NCBI GenBank assembly: GCA_031216445.1
Contig: CM062199.1
Coordinates: 11,573,501 to 11,637,500 of the forward strand
Reading direction: 5' to 3'
Length of the DNA: 64,000 nt
From: Lateolabrax maculatus
Lineage: Eukaryota > Chordata > Actinopteri > Acropomatiformes > Lateolabracidae
Position 1 is the first letter of the stretch; each line of letters begins with the position of its first letter. The notes below the pieces were generated by a model, which worked only from the letters and a program-made list of their open reading frames with translations, was not told the DNA's origin and did no database searches. This document shows positions 36,398 through 45,823 of this stretch, piece after piece. The translations under genes and the position numbers were made by a program.

Positions 36398-39077
36398 ACA
36401 TATGTATTTCATCCTGGAGTTCCTTTTGTTGTGTAGATACCAGTCAGGTTTCTTGTTTCTACGGTCGTTTCCCCTCCAAACTAGCATCCAAATCCACATA
36501 GTTGTGTTTTTTATCTTATACTAACAGTATTTAACCCTCTGTCACACTGGACGATCTTCAGAATTCTTTTACTTCAGTCACATTACAAAATAATGAATGA
36601 ACACATTCTGCCCACAGTAGAATGAGCTTATTTTTGTTTATATGAACAGAGATTTGACGCAGTAGTAGCAAGCCATAATGTGTACAAGGTTCAGAGCTCT
36701 AGTGTTTTGAGAGTAGGGAGCGATTTATTTCCCACTGGAGGGAGGTGTGGGTAAGGGGTGATTTGAGAGGAGATGTGTAGAAAAACATGTGATTAGGTAC
36801 AAGGGATTACATTAGTAGTGCTAAAGAGCTAATTTAGTGGCAGAGATGGATTTGGAGAAAAAGAGTGAATGTCACAATTTGAGAGTATACACATAATTCA
36901 GGGTCAAGTGAGGTCAGCTAGCCAGATGTAGAGTAGAGGCAACAGAGAGGATGATGAGAGGGCAGACAGAACATGTGGAAGAGTAAAATGAGAAAAATAC
37001 TGTGGGATGAACTACAAGGTCCACTTATGATGAATCACTTTTTAAGGTGGGAGCCCTGCTGTATCAGATTTTGGATTAAATTGACATGATTAATTATATC
37101 TGGTTGAACCAGTGTGTTACTGCCATCAAGTGGCCAGAATAGAGAACTACATTTTTTTTATTCAAAGCATTTCATAGATCTAAACAACCTACTCACATTC
37201 ACTCAATCACAGCCCTCAGTAGTTGTGGCCTCTCTTCTTCGTCTCAAACTATTTCTTCTACTTCTCTCAGTTCCTCCCATTAGGGGTCGCCAAAGCAGAT
37301 ATCTGATTTTATGATCCGCACATTTGATTGGTTATAGGTTTTTTATGCCGAATGCCCTTCCTGACGCAATCCTTCCCATTTATCCAGGCTTGGGACCGGC
37401 ACTAAGTATGCACTGGCTTGTGCATCCCCCAGTGGCTGCGTTGTAGCCGTGGGTCGAACCACCAACTTTGCAATTAGTGGATGACCTGCTGTATCTCCTG
37501 AACTACAGCCCAGCTCATCTCAAACTATTTATCTCGAAAAAACTGTTGTGTAAATTGAAATTATTTCACTTTCTACCACCAGATGTACAGAGGGTCAGAA
37601 TGTCCTTAGTTAAGCAAAGACATGATTCATGTACGTCTCTAAAATCTTGCAGGATTTGTACAGTCAACTATTACCAATTCTTTCAATATTTTTATATTAG
37701 AAGACTCATTTTTTTCATCAACATTGTCTCACCTTGTTGCATGTGTATCGTTGTCACCTCCCAGTCCCCACACAGACCTGTAGGTCTTTGTTCATTCAGT
37801 CAGCCTGTCACTCATTGCTTCTTGTGCTCTCACGGTTCAGCTGCAACCCCAAGAGATAAGCCCGCCCCCCACCGCCAATCTGGACCGCTCCAATGACAAG
37901 GTGTACGAGAACGTGACAGGATTGGTCAAAGCTGTGATCGAGATGTCAAGCAAGATTCAACCAGCTCCTCCTGAGGAATACGTCCCCATGGTCAAGGTAA
38001 CCGAGGCACTCCAACTCATTTATCTCACTCTTCAGTAGCTTTTAAACTCATTGTTTCTCAGAGACTTGTTCGAAGTTTCTTTTCTCTTGAGCAGCAAACT
38101 TTGAAACTTGAAAATATCTATATCTTTATCTTTAAATCTAAATTAAATTATGATCTAAATCTGGTGTTTTATAAATCACTGTATTTTTTTAAATGTCATG
38201 TAAATTAATTTCCTAATCTTCTCTCTGTTATGTATCATTTTGAAACGATATGAATAATGGTCTGTGTGTTTCAGGATGTGGGTCTGGCATTGAGGACGTT
38301 ATTGGCCACAGTGGATGAGACTCTACCACAGCTTCCAGCCAGTACACACAGAGAGGTAACAACACACACTCACTAACTATGTCCTTACACTGACACATTC
38401 TATTTCGAGTCATGTGGGATCACGTACATTTTCTTATATTATTTTATCCTGTCCGATTGATATTTAATGCTCTGGTTTTCTTCAACAGATCGAGATGGCA
38501 CAGAAACTTCTGAACTCTGATTTGGCAGAGCTGATTGGGAAGATGAAGTTAGCCCAACAATATGTGATGACCAGGTAGGTTCAAATATAAACATTACAAT
38601 ACATAAAGAATAGTTTAATTTCACGGCCTTATGTTGGAAGACATCATGAAATGTCCCTGAAATAGACGTCTGCCTTCTTTTCCTATATTTTATGACAGTT
38701 TTTTTGTATTTATGTGAATGCAGTCAATCATAGGGCTCATTATTATTCCATTTAAGGACACTAATAAATTCAGACTAAAATAATATTAAAGCAGTGTCTG
38801 CAAAAATGTCAGAACAGTAACAGACAGAGGGGGGCGCCAAAGTCAGACGTTGTGGCTTTAACGTTGCACTCCTCATCTCTCTCATTGATGTACCCACTAG
38901 TACTAACCTGTATGAGTAATGTAGGTGTGTATATTTTTGCTTTGTCTTAGTCTCCAGCAGGACTATAAGAAGCAGATGTTGACAGCGGCCCACGCTCTTG
39001 CAGTTGATGCCAAGAACCTGCTGGATGTTATCGACCAATCACGGCTCAAGATGATGGCCCAGTCCCGGCCACACTAG
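713..39077 (+). CDS. ptk2: Focal adhesion kinase 1 (PTK2/FAK), multi-exon
   Basis: This is a cytoplasmic tyrosine kinase that passes integrin and growth-factor signals to Src, paxillin and p130Cas at focal adhesions. I joined 31 coding exons by GT-AG consensus and phase: 713-955, 1054-1220, 3480-3567, 3792-3871, 4054-4116, 4233-4287, 4644-4784, 5286-5363, 6141-6248, 6978-7095, 7462-7492, 7943-8013, 9179-9235, 12647-12744, 13086-13170, 13282-13382, 13925-14040, 14153-14253, 14416-14505, 14686-14890, 22862-22973, 28968-29045, 29174-29362, 29952-30077, 32811-32873, 34869-34908, 35833-35936, 37841-37996, 38275-38355, 38489-38574, 38951-39077. They total 3258 nt, or 1085 aa, against about 1052 in human. 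Closeness to FAK1 throughout (for example VSWDSGGSDEAPPK and DKVYENVTGLV) separates it from PYK2. Teleosts often keep two ptk2 copies and I cannot tell which this is. The extra length lies in a Gly/Ser-rich N-terminus and a His-rich linker. Confidence 0.97.
1221..3479 (+). other. Intron 2 of ptk2, no gene seen
   Basis: This 2.26 kb is AT-rich non-coding sequence. A pyrimidine-rich stretch at about 2330-2480 makes modest ORFs on both strands, but none has family resemblance or splice context. I support no exon, RNA gene or transposon here. Confidence 0.6.
6911..6952. repeat. (GT)n microsatellite
   Basis: About 20 uninterrupted TG units lie 25 bases upstream of the acceptor of ptk2 exon 10. 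It is likely length-polymorphic. Confidence 0.95.
8418..8435 (+). CDS. ptk2: ptk2 box 6 microexon (alternative, neuronal type)
   Basis: An 18-nt segment is bounded by tttctgcag on the left and gtaaac on the right. It enters in phase 1, like the flanking exons, and adds six residues (GHTSGD) directly before ETDDYAEI, so it can be included or skipped without breaking frame. Vertebrate FAK is known to have brain-enriched 6- and 7-residue inserts (box 6 and box 7) on either side of Y397 that raise autophosphorylation. Position, length and phase all fit box 6. Expression pattern is inferred from the family. Confidence 0.85.
9236..12646 (+). other. Intron 13 of ptk2
   Basis: This is a 3.4-kb AT-rich intron between the Y397 exon and the first kinase exon. 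A short ATT repeat lies at about 9557-9579 and an AT-rich run at about 11565-11605. The only supported content is the box 7 microexon at 11074-11094. No gene on the - strand. Confidence 0.65.
11074..11094 (+). CDS. ptk2: ptk2 box 7 microexon (alternative, neuronal type)
   Basis: A 21-nt segment lies between cccag and gtaatg, phase 1 on both sides. With flanking bases it reads K-YYGLDQ-A, placed immediately after TYTIPS and before the RDYEIQ start of the kinase exon. Mammalian FAK has a seven-residue box 7 insert at exactly this place that I remember as KSYGIDEA, which this closely resembles. Inclusion adds seven residues and keeps frame. Together with box 6 it means this fish gene retains both insert options around the autophosphorylation tyrosine. 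Confidence 0.9.
15073..15597 (+). mobile_element. Internally deleted Tc1/mariner-type DNA transposon
   Basis: The ends are inverted copies: an 18-nt perfect match at 15087-15104 and 15566-15583, with weaker matching outward. TA dinucleotides lie at the outer edge. Between them is a relic of a Tc1-like transposase start, from ATG 15223 (MGKHKDLNDFEKG), followed by degraded helix-turn-helix coding sequence and then a jump near 15530 to the extreme 3' end. The catalytic core is missing, so the copy is non-autonomous. It sits in ptk2 intron 20, transposase sense on the + strand. Confidence 0.88.
18911..18951. repeat. (TG)n microsatellite
   Basis: About 20 TG units in ptk2 intron 20, close to an (AG)n tract. 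Confidence 0.95.
18997..19026. repeat. (AG)n microsatellite
   Basis: About 15 AG units in ptk2 intron 20, grading into an impure purine tract to about 19060. Confidence 0.95.
20079..20260. mobile_element. MITE with 8-bp TIRs and 9-bp target duplication
   Basis: The core at 20088-20251 (164 bp) begins TAGCCTGG and ends CCAGGCTA, a perfect 8-bp inverted repeat. It is flanked by direct copies of TTAATGCAT at 20079-20087 and 20252-20260. A 9-bp duplication is typical of Mutator-like (MULE) elements, while hAT elements give 8 bp, so a MULE-type MITE is the better guess. It has no coding capacity. Confidence 0.7.
22908..22910 (+). promoter_or_regulatory. ptk2: Conserved FRNK-type start codon in ptk2 exon 21
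   Basis: The ATG opens MEMRRQVTVSWDSGG. In birds and mammals the kinase-free C-terminal product FRNK starts at the equivalent Met (MESRRQATVSWDSGG as I remember it). It is in frame with the full-length protein, so a transcript starting in intron 20 or late in the gene could yield a FRNK-like proline-rich/FAT protein. Conservation of the codon is visible; use of it is inference. Confidence 0.5.
22974..28967 (+). other. Intron 21 of ptk2 (6 kb)
   Basis: Apart from the open C-rich segment at 23793-24815, described separately, this intron is AT-rich and featureless. A long pyrimidine tract at about 27905-28100 resembles a branch and acceptor region and precedes a CAG at 28110-28112, but I could not fit a coding exon to it. 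No transposon recognised. Confidence 0.55.
23793..24815 (+). CDS. Candidate large alternative ptk2 exon, Ser/Pro/His-rich
   Basis: A strong acceptor (a pyrimidine run, then TTTGCAG at 23786-23792) precedes CCC AGC CGT in phase 0, which is exactly the phase left by exon 21. The frame stays open for 340 codons to TGA at 24813-24815. The product is low complexity, rich in Ser, Pro, His, Asn and Thr, begins PSRHPSLQP and resembles the start of the normal next exon (PSRPGYPSP). A possible donor (GCAG|gtagcg at 24663/24664) would be phase 1 and puts the next exon out of frame, so it fits better as an alternative terminal exon, with AATAAA near 25003. That would give a kinase-active, FAT-less FAK. 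The + strand here is C-rich and G-poor, which lowers stop frequency in all three frames, so chance is not excluded. Confidence 0.35.
   Translation, partial: PSRHPSLQPTFSLDCLSAPHHCHPNQRFASQLSLCLGNPHPSSPCTSSHLPTPPLYSSSLQFPHQFSSSHDPQPQSLPLQNTTYYNRSFSQHNTKLNPESKDHPSLSPHSHANFYSPPHTSSDSLSNGSCPRKTNPLTNGHLLCSPQPKSNNSLSHPWHFSPLLSQSSPTLNSLPCSMSNVCPHTLQNIQSKSNSNLKGLLLPSFHPGCQTNPSTPLQPEPHPQHQHPAVQSSGRPPLASPAPLTLAHTAYTRSSTNPHPLSRLPSLPVTTHTTFPNSCSERPKSRPLKAGSVLLNWTKAIFNFLLKQTCVSLPKKVATFRIVAPLINVQGDLDSKICQI
29174..29362 (+). CDS. ptk2: ptk2 exon 23 with histidine-rich tract
   Basis: This 63-codon, phase-0 exon aligns at its ends with the mammalian linker (M-A-G-Y-P-G ... M-A-L-W). Its middle, residues 790-815, is replaced by a segment with 12 His in 26 residues, encoded by cac/cat codons within a CA-rich stretch. 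The tract looks like a (CAC ACA)n-type expansion that stayed in frame. A metal-binding or phase-behaviour role is possible but unsupported. Confidence 0.85.
29919..29951. repeat. (GT)n microsatellite forming a ptk2 3' splice site
   Basis: TG repeats run directly into TAG at 29949-29951, the acceptor of exon 24 (29952). There is almost no classic pyrimidine tract, only the T of each TG unit. Confidence 0.9.
31487..31578. repeat. (GT)n tract with interspersed GTGTGG units
   Basis: GT-rich tandem repeat of about 90 bp with regularly spaced GGG interruptions in ptk2 intron 24. Confidence 0.9.
31791..32036 (+). promoter_or_regulatory. Possible internal ptk2 promoter and alternative first exon
   Basis: TATAAG at 31791-31796 follows a dense pyrimidine block. 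About 45 bases downstream an ATG at 31836 opens 67 codons (MKLLAQTRIQAGRQTGKL and onward) that end in phase 0 at a weak donor (AACTG|gtaggc at 32036/32037). Exon 25 (32811) also starts in phase 0, so splicing would give an in-frame protein with the second proline-rich motif and FAT but no kinase. The TATA-like box, spacing and phase are visible; everything else is inference, and the donor is poor. Confidence 0.22.
33596..33705. repeat. Degraded AT-rich interspersed repeat, copy 1
   Basis: It ends in ATAATCATTAGTTGCAA, related to the AATAATTGTTAGTTGCAGCC terminus seen at 35650-35669. It is shortened to about 110 bp and carries the same ATTA/TAAT-rich ends. Confidence 0.55.
34246..34308. repeat. 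(GT)n/(GA)n compound microsatellite
   Basis: Compound simple repeat in ptk2 intron 25, TG units followed by GA units. Confidence 0.85.
35371..35669. repeat. AT-rich interspersed repeat, copy 2
   Basis: It starts GAGCTGAAATAATTTGTTGA, contains the characteristic TTTGGGTTTTGGACTTTTGG block, and ends AATAATTGTTAGTTGCAGCC. The ends are imperfect inverted repeats. From memory this is an abundant non-autonomous DNA repeat of percomorph fish. It lies in ptk2 intron 26. Confidence 0.7.
36209..36217 (+). CDS. ptk2: ptk2 PWR microexon (brain-type FAK insert)
   Basis: Nine bases, CCC TGG CGG, lie between a pyrimidine tract ending CCCTAG (36203-36208) and the donor GTAAGC (36218). The phase is 0 on both sides, so inclusion adds Pro-Trp-Arg between DSYNDGVK and LQPQEISPPP. 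Brain FAK is known to carry exactly this Pro-Trp-Arg insertion beside the FAT domain. The identity of all three codons plus both splice sites makes this a firm call. Confidence 0.93.
36343..36394. repeat. (GT)n microsatellite
   Basis: About 25 GT units, 125 bases downstream of the PWR microexon. UG-rich RNA so close to a microexon could bind CELF or TDP-43 type factors, though nothing here proves that. Confidence 0.95.
37271..37510. repeat. Fish interspersed repeat, SINE-like
   Basis: It contains CCCATTAGGGGTCGCCAAAG, the phrase GAATGCCCTTCCTGACGC and GGCTTGGGACCGGCACTAAG, which I recognise as widely dispersed in teleost genomes, and ends near a B-box-like GGGTCGAACC. I recognise the family but cannot assign its formal name or decide between a SINE and a LINE-derived fragment. 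Confidence 0.65.
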
Positions 39078-41421
39078 CCCCACGTCAGCTGAGCTGACCA
39101 ACAGGAGCTGGTCTGGTATTTGAGAGACAGCATCATTGTGGTTACTGTTAGCAGCGGAGAACTAAAGACTCCTGGATTAGTGACGTCAATCATGATATGT
39201 GAGAGTTGTTGGAGGAGAAAACAATGGCTCTGATACTTTGACAACAGCCCGTGAAGAATCATTAGATGTTGTATCCTGTGTAAGCGGAGGTAGTCATGTC
39301 ATCTGGGATAAACTCTCTCTCCACCACTGTGACTTTCTTAATACAAGAACAGATCAAAAACACTTCCTGAATCGGGGACTTGGCAGCTTCACTCTCTTTG
39401 GACTGAAATATAATGATGAGAGAAGGAAAAGCGAAGATGGAGAGTGATAACGATGGGTCTGGACCTGAGATGAACCTGATTCCTGCAATCCCGGGTTTAA
39501 AAGGTTTAAAAACCTCTGACAGAATCATTATCCCGGGAGCGATTGGATGCGGCACTGTTGACATCTGGTCAATTAGTGTTAGTGGAATTACAACTCTCAC
39601 GCAAAGCCATCAGAACCTGATCGGACTGCGTTTGATCTGCAACATATCTGCATGAATCATTACTGTGGGAATGGACTTAGACGTCAGCCAGCAGCCATGT
39701 CAGTACATTTGTTGATCTCATGTGTTTTGACCCCTGGATGTGAACCTTCTCCTCAGCTGAAATACCTCCACATCACCATGGAAGCTTCTGAATGGGCAGA
39801 TCAAACCAGATGTTTCCTACTCAGCTTTGGTCACGCGCGGTGCTTTGAGCGGATGCTTCAACAAGGAAATTCAAAATAAAGATGGTCTCTGTTTGGTCTG
39901 GAGAAGCAGCCTCCCACCCTCCATCGCTCTTCCCATTTCTCTCCTCCGTCCATTCCTGTCTTCCCTCCGTCTCACCAGGTTTTATTTATAGACTCAGAAA
40001 TTGCAGAGGAGGAGATGGAGGGAGAGACGGGAAGCACATATTAAAACTTGAGGACAGTCTACTGCCTGAAGAAAGAATACACAGTCCTCCTCTTTCCTCT
40101 CTGTCACTCACTTTTCTGACTTTGTGTTCTCACTGTTCCTCTCCTTCCTGAAGTCTTCCTCAGCTCCTCTCTGAGCGGGTTTTAAAGATTCCAAATGTGA
40201 AGAATCCCACTCTGTCTGGGTGAACACAGCAGACAGGAAACTCCCTACTCGCACTCAATGTAGTATACTTTTTTTAGTTGGCTGGCTCCATGTTTTTTGT
40301 GTTGTTATCAGCAGTCAGTCTTCTTCCTCTATACTGATATTCAATCCCAGCACTGACTCTGTTGAGCAGAAATGAAAAAAAGAAACAAAACAGAAGGTGG
40401 ATTTTGAGGATTCTGCCTATCTGTGTAGGAGGAAAAGGAGGACATCATGTCTCAGACTGGTCACTGAGCTTGACTTAACCTGTTTCTGTGAGGAAAGTGT
40501 CTCCTCTTCCTTTTTTCTCCTCACCTACTGTCCCAATATTGTTCAGTTGTTCCTCATATAAGAGTGGTGTCACACCTTTAACTGTCCTCCTACCCACCGG
40601 TGTCACAAAGTGAATTTACCGGGGACACAAACAAACCTCACAACTGGAACCTTTGTGCTTTGAGTCCCAGTCTCTGTCAGGTGTAACTCTTTAAATACGT
40701 CCCTCCTAACAACAGGGAAACAAACACACATGCAGTGTGGAATCACATGACTGGAACTTGTCTTGCAGACACAAAATACAGAACTGAAAATACAGCAGAT
40801 CACACGTGTCTTTGTTAATACTGACCCCACATGGAGTATAACATACTGCGATATGAAATATACTGGTGACTGTACTGGTATCGCATGAAATACTGGTATG
40901 GTGAAGAGCATATTTGCACAGCACCCAAAAAATAAAAATCCTAGCTTTTTTAACCCTATTTTACCCAGATTGGATTTCCATGTTTAGCCAGCAATTAAAC
41001 TATCAAAGTATCTGGGTTTTATAGGGATAAAAAATGTAAAAAAACAATCTATTTTATGTCCTTGTTGTTGCGTAAATCTGCTCATGTTGGTATATTGTAA
41101 GCTATACTGGTGTGTATCACTGGTGAATTGTACAGAACTCGTACTAGTAAACACTGGTTTTTATTTTGTCTTCTGGGCTACATCAGCCATCTTGTCAAAT
41201 AGGAGGAAAAAAACCAATGAAATAAAATAATGACGAAATGGAAATCAGACTGTCCACATTGTTATCAATGAAAGAGATTTATTTAAAAGCACTCCATTTG
41301 TTTTATTTGAATGTGAATGTTGCCGTGGGGGGTGGGGGGGGGCTCCCTGCTGTGGTACATTTTGTTTCCTATTTTATACTTCTTTTAAAACATCCAGAAC
41401 ACAAAATGACACTTCATTAAA
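39078..41421 (+). other. ptk2: ptk2 3' UTR with several poly(A) signals
   Basis: After the stop at 39077, possible poly(A) signals are AATAAA at 39875-39880 and 40931-40936 and ATTAAA at 41416-41421. The region has a different, less AT-rich texture up to about 40.2 kb, fitting a transcribed 3' UTR of 0.8 to 2.3 kb. Which signal is used cannot be decided from sequence. The longest form would overlap the likely 3' end of the convergent Ly6 gene. Confidence 0.6.
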
Positions 41422-42068
41422 GTTCAGCAGGGAGTTACTTCTCCTGCCAAGTACTTTCATTTGTGAGCTACATTCGTTTTGTCTCCAAACTGTTCATTTC
41501 AAAAGAGTTGAGTCCAATGTACAACTTAAAAATGTCCTTGTTTCACAATGTAATTTTCCTGGTTATATCTGGAATATATATTATTTGAGTGATTTTGGTT
41601 CTCCCATGATTGTATCAGCAAGTGCAGGATTAAATAGGGGGACGAGTAGAGCCTTCCTACAAAATTCAGCCAAATGGCAAATGTAAAACTGTACATAGGT
41701 CTGTCATACTGCGGAGTATATTATGTTACATTCAGACCCTCTAAAGTGGTTTTAGGATGCAGTTTGGACAATCCAGTAGAATAATCAAGCTGCGAACAGC
41801 ATGAATCTTGGAGTTAGAAATACTATTCAAGTCCCTGAGGAAATATAAGTGCTAGAACAGTGCTGAAAAACCTCAAAGCCATAATTTAACATAAAAATTA
41901 GCATTCACACACAACAGCCACATTGAAAGCATAATCTGAATATATACAATTACAGAGCTGCATTATATTACCTATTACAGTCTATTGAGATAGATTTAGA
42001 GACATTTAACACTTTTCTAACTTAGCTTTTTTCACTGCTATAGACCGCATTGGTGCATCCCACTGACC
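41422..42068. other. Space between convergent ptk2 and Ly6-like gene
   Basis: AT-rich. It is presumably the 3' UTR of the - strand Ly6-like gene, whose nearest AATAAA reads on the - strand at 41278-41283. No other gene seen. Confidence 0.5.
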
Positions 42069-44369
42069 TCAGTGTGACAGCAGTAATAATACACCTACAG
42101 TCAAAAGCAGCAGTGTTGTGTGTGTGTGAACGGACTCGGCTCCACTGAAGTTACACAGGTTGTAACTGTTGCAGCAGTTGACGGTGTTTCCGTTCCCGTT
42201 TGAGTCGACCGAGGCGGTCGAGGCAGCTCCTCTACACGTGGCCTTGCTGGCACACTGCTTCACTATGGCTTTCATTGTGCCTGAACAACACACACACACA
42301 CACACGGAGACAGCAGGGTCCTGGAGTGAGTTATTTTGGACGGAAAAATGTACCCTTATATAAAACAATCAGACCTACTACTATAATGGAACTTAGATGT
42401 AGATACATTTCTATTCAAGAAGACATTTTTATACTGGATGATAAAAATCTGCATTTTTTTACAAAGTACATTCCTCACCAGGGATCTGAGTTTGTGTTTT
42501 CATTGTTACCTAAAGTGTCGACGACAGTCATGCACGTGTCCAGTGGCGCCTGACATTCCTGCGTGTTCTTGTTGCATTCTTCATTGGTGGTAGAAGAGCT
42601 GCACACGTAGCACTCCAATGAAAGCACTGCAGGCACAAGGAACAAGGCAGAAACAGAGGAAATCAGATAAAAAAAAAAAAAAAAAAAGCATATATGAAAG
42701 CATGAAAGCCAGTGCATGACTTGAAGATGTTTTTTTGAAGTAAACAACATACAGTATCTTACGGTCAGAGGCCTAAACCAAGACAAATAATATTGAGACT
42801 GACATTTTAATTATCAAGTTGTTGGTTTGGTGTGGTTGCTTATTGATGGTTAGGTGCATATTACTACATCTGATCATAAAAGGAGCCAGGGAACAACCTG
42901 ATCTGTTTTAATATAGACTTCCTCTTCGTTTATTAATTCACTTCTCACTTGTTTTAGATCAGGACATTTTGTTATCACAAGTGTCTTGGATTTAGATTTT
43001 AGATACTTTATTTGTATCTTAATGAAGTTGGACTAACCCCTCACTGAGTTAAAAGTTCTCAGTGTCTGCTTAATATTTTGAGAATTGGTATTAAAAATCA
43101 TAATGGACTAGAGTAGAATTAACTTTACTAGAATGAGATCTGGTAATCTTTGCTGTTTTTGTGACAGGAATTACGATATTTCTGAGAATGATGCACCAAT
43201 AGTTGTTCCTTCTCTAAGAGTGCAATCATTATGAATCAATATCAGGCTCCTGATAGTCTGCTCCTGCATTAAAAATTAAAATGCTAAATTTATGTTTAAA
43301 CCTCGGCAGACTGGGACTTTTTAGATATTTTCAGTCTGACTATAGGGGAAGAAAATTATAGAACTAGAAAAACCTTTATGATACACTATTAAGTCACATC
43401 AAACATCTCTCGAAATAGAAAGACAGCTACTCCCAAAGACAGCATTGTCTAAACTTGTTAGGCTTGCTTCTTTAATTATAAAGTGCACAGAGTATTGAAA
43501 AAGAGGCTGCATACTGCTCCTCACATTCAGAGTTTATTGTTCTGCTCTCTTCTGATGCATCACAGTAAACATACACATCTAATGTTTTAGTCTATGTAGT
43601 GTATAAACATTATATACACCATACTGCGATTTAATTCCAGATATTAGACAAATTAACATACTGTACACACTGAAGGTTAAAAACCAAAAGGCAAAAATTA
43701 GACTGACAAGGCTATCATAAAAAACATTTCTTATTTCTGCAGTGCCTAAAGTTACAAATTTTCAATTAAACAAACACATTACCATTATTACTACATTAAC
43801 TCTGACATTGGAGGTAAAACATGCCACAAGTTAATTATTAATCAAGATAAAGAAAAAACAAGACTCTATCACAGTGCAAAATATGAACTGATAAATACAG
43901 CACAGCCACCCTGATAATAAAACCTTTTTTAGAGTCTTTAAAGTCTTTTGTTCATAATTTGATTCTTTTAAATCTGTCTTATTCTATTAATCTACTATTA
44001 TGTAGTAAATAGCATGTATAATCTAAAGCAGGTCTGTACTTTGAAGAACAGCTGTGTGTGATATGAAAGCGTTGTCAGACAGAGAGCACTGATTTTAGGT
44101 GATTTTAGTCCCTGATGTTTTTAGTAACCCCGAAACCGATGCCCTCCCTGGTTCCTCTACAAGATTTACACATAATGTCACTGCCCCTGAGCTAAGCCCC
44201 TGGTGTCCTACTTACCACCCTTATCTGCATGCAAATAAAAGCCACAAGTGAGCTTGGTCCTGAAAAAAGCGGACGGAAATTTGACCTACAATGTAAGGAG
44301 TCCGGGGTTAATTTACATACCTGGAGAGACGAGGAGGGAGAGGAGCACGAGGCTGAGCAGCATGTTCAT
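42069..44369 (-). CDS. Ly6/uPAR-type GPI-anchored protein
   Basis: Three coding exons on the - strand (44369-44321, 42626-42510, 42280-42069) join in frame to 125 aa. Residues 1-20 form a signal peptide (MNMLLSLVLLSLLVSP). The mature part starts LECYVC and has ten cysteines in the three-finger pattern, ending in the diagnostic NCCN...LCN. The tail NFSGAESVH followed by LLLLTVGVLLLLS is a typical GPI signal. Such proteins act outside the cell, often modulating receptors or complement. It is closest in layout to PSCA/LY6/LYNX-like genes, and human PTK2 and the LY6 cluster both lie in 8q24.3, so this may be conserved synteny. I cannot assign an orthologue. Confidence 0.88.
42627..44320 (-). other. 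Intron 1 of the Ly6-like gene
   Basis: 1.7 kb of AT-rich sequence with a poly(A) run at about 42670-42687. Nothing else recognised. Confidence 0.6.
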
Positions 44370-44451
44370 AACAAGTGTCGGTGTCTGTTCACCACCTGAA
44401 CCTCCGCTGGCTGCTGTCAAACCCGGTGCGCCCTGCTCTGTCTGTGCCTAT

Positions 44452-44462
44452 GTGTGTGTGTG

Positions 44463-44497
<35 letters not shown>

Positions 44498-44588
44498 TTT
44501 CTATTGTTTGTTCTACAGAAGCACTTCATCACAGCAGTTCCACCCACATCCTCGTACCCCATCATGGAATGGCACTGAAACTGTCTCG

Positions 44589-44623
<35 letters not shown>

Positions 44624-44700
44624 TGCGAGTGTGTGTGTGTTTGTGTGTGTTGTGCGTGTGTGTGTGTTGTGCGTGTGTGTGTGTTGTGCGTGTAGGGCAT
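44452..44700. repeat. TG-rich microsatellite cluster
   Basis: Two (TG)n blocks, 44452-44494 and 44588-44700, the second with TTGTGCG interruptions at regular spacing. They flank about 90 bp of unique sequence just upstream of the Ly6-like gene. Confidence 0.9.
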
Positions 44701-45783
44701 TCCTAGGCCTTGCCGTGGTTTCACAGATACTTGTCCTTTATTTATCTGCTGTCAATCACAGATGCAGCCGTTACCTGGCACACAGTCTGTGTGTTTGCAG
44801 GCTGAGTATTATGTCATGACTTTCAGTATGTACAGTTCAACCTGTGCTGCAGGACTTCTTCCTTCTTCAGATATTGTTGGCTTTACTCAAAGGGCAACTC
44901 CCATTTCTATCCAACAACAATCTCTATGAATGAAAACATGTAGCAGGAGAAAGTACTGAAATAAGAAAAACAGGATTAAAGTGTTGACATTAAAGTGGCT
45001 ATAATCAATATTTTCATAACAATGAAAACAATGTGACAATGTGAAAGGGGTCTCTGGTAGTAATGAATAAACACCTGAAACAGGCCACATAACATACTAT
45101 TGATGAAGGTCCTGTTCTGATGTTATATTTTTAGTTATTAGCATAGTTACACATTTCCATGGGATTTTGAATGACTGACCCAGTAAGTGACTAGTTGGTG
45201 AACATAGTGGAGCATTTAGCTGCTTAAGAGCCTATTCAGCCTATTAGCCAATAACACAAACATAGTTAAAAGGCCCTGTTCACCGATGTGAGTCAATGAA
45301 GGTGTGATTACATTGAAACCAAATGTGTATTGTTATTATCAAATTAAATTATGAACTCATTTTGTTCTTCCCATGACCTTCCACTGTCTCCTGAAAACAC
45401 TAAAGCACTGCTTGAGGTCTTGCTACATAGAGAAGACAAAAACCTACCCGACACCATCCCAGTTACTGTGAATAAGAAGCAAAAAACAGTATTATGTCAT
45501 TTCATTATATTTTACAAGATTAATGTATATTTAAAAATATATTTATTACTTGAAGACATTCAAAGAATGAGTGACAGCACTCACGTCATCCTCATATCTG
45601 TCCAGTGTTAACAGAGGAATGCACCAACACACACCCAGCCCACACACACCCAGCACACATGCACAAACACACTTTCTTTTTTAGGATTCTCTGTCAATTA
45701 ACATTTATTTCCTGACACCAAACCTCAACCTAAATGGGACTAAGTGAGGACATTTATTCTCTCCTTAAGTATTAAGACAATAA

Positions 45784-45786
<3 letters not shown>

Positions 45787-45822
<36 letters not shown>
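45787..45822. repeat. (CA)n microsatellite
   Basis: About 18 CA units in intergenic sequence. Confidence 0.95.

Positions 45823-45823
<1 letters not shown>

Larger units (their letters stand above)
36218..37840 (+). other. Intron 27b of ptk2 (after PWR)
   Basis: It contains a (GT)n microsatellite at 36343-36394 and a SINE-like interspersed repeat at 37271-37510. Otherwise it is unique AT-rich sequence without a gene. Confidence 0.6.
28968..39077 (+). other. ptk2: ptk2 exons 22-31: proline-rich linker and FAT domain
   Basis: Exon 22 continues the first proline-rich motif (PSRPGYPSPRSSEGFYPS). Exon 23 holds a His-rich tract (residues 790-815). Exon 24 encodes a Gln/Glu-rich coiled segment (IQQQQMEEDQRWLEQEERLL). 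Exon 26 carries HIYQPVGK (Y895, human Y861). Exon 27 has APPKKPPRPG, the SH3 ligand for p130Cas and Graf. Exons 28-31 encode the FAT four-helix bundle, including DKVYENV (Y958, human Y925, the Grb2 site) and ending SRLKMMAQSRPH. The FAT region is nearly identical to mammalian FAK, as expected for its paxillin and talin contacts. The stop TAG is at 39075-39077. Confidence 0.95.

Noticed and set aside
45351..45611. 86-codon open frame between the Ly6-like gene and clptm1l
   Set aside because: AT-rich, no homology that I recognise, and no promoter or splice signals.
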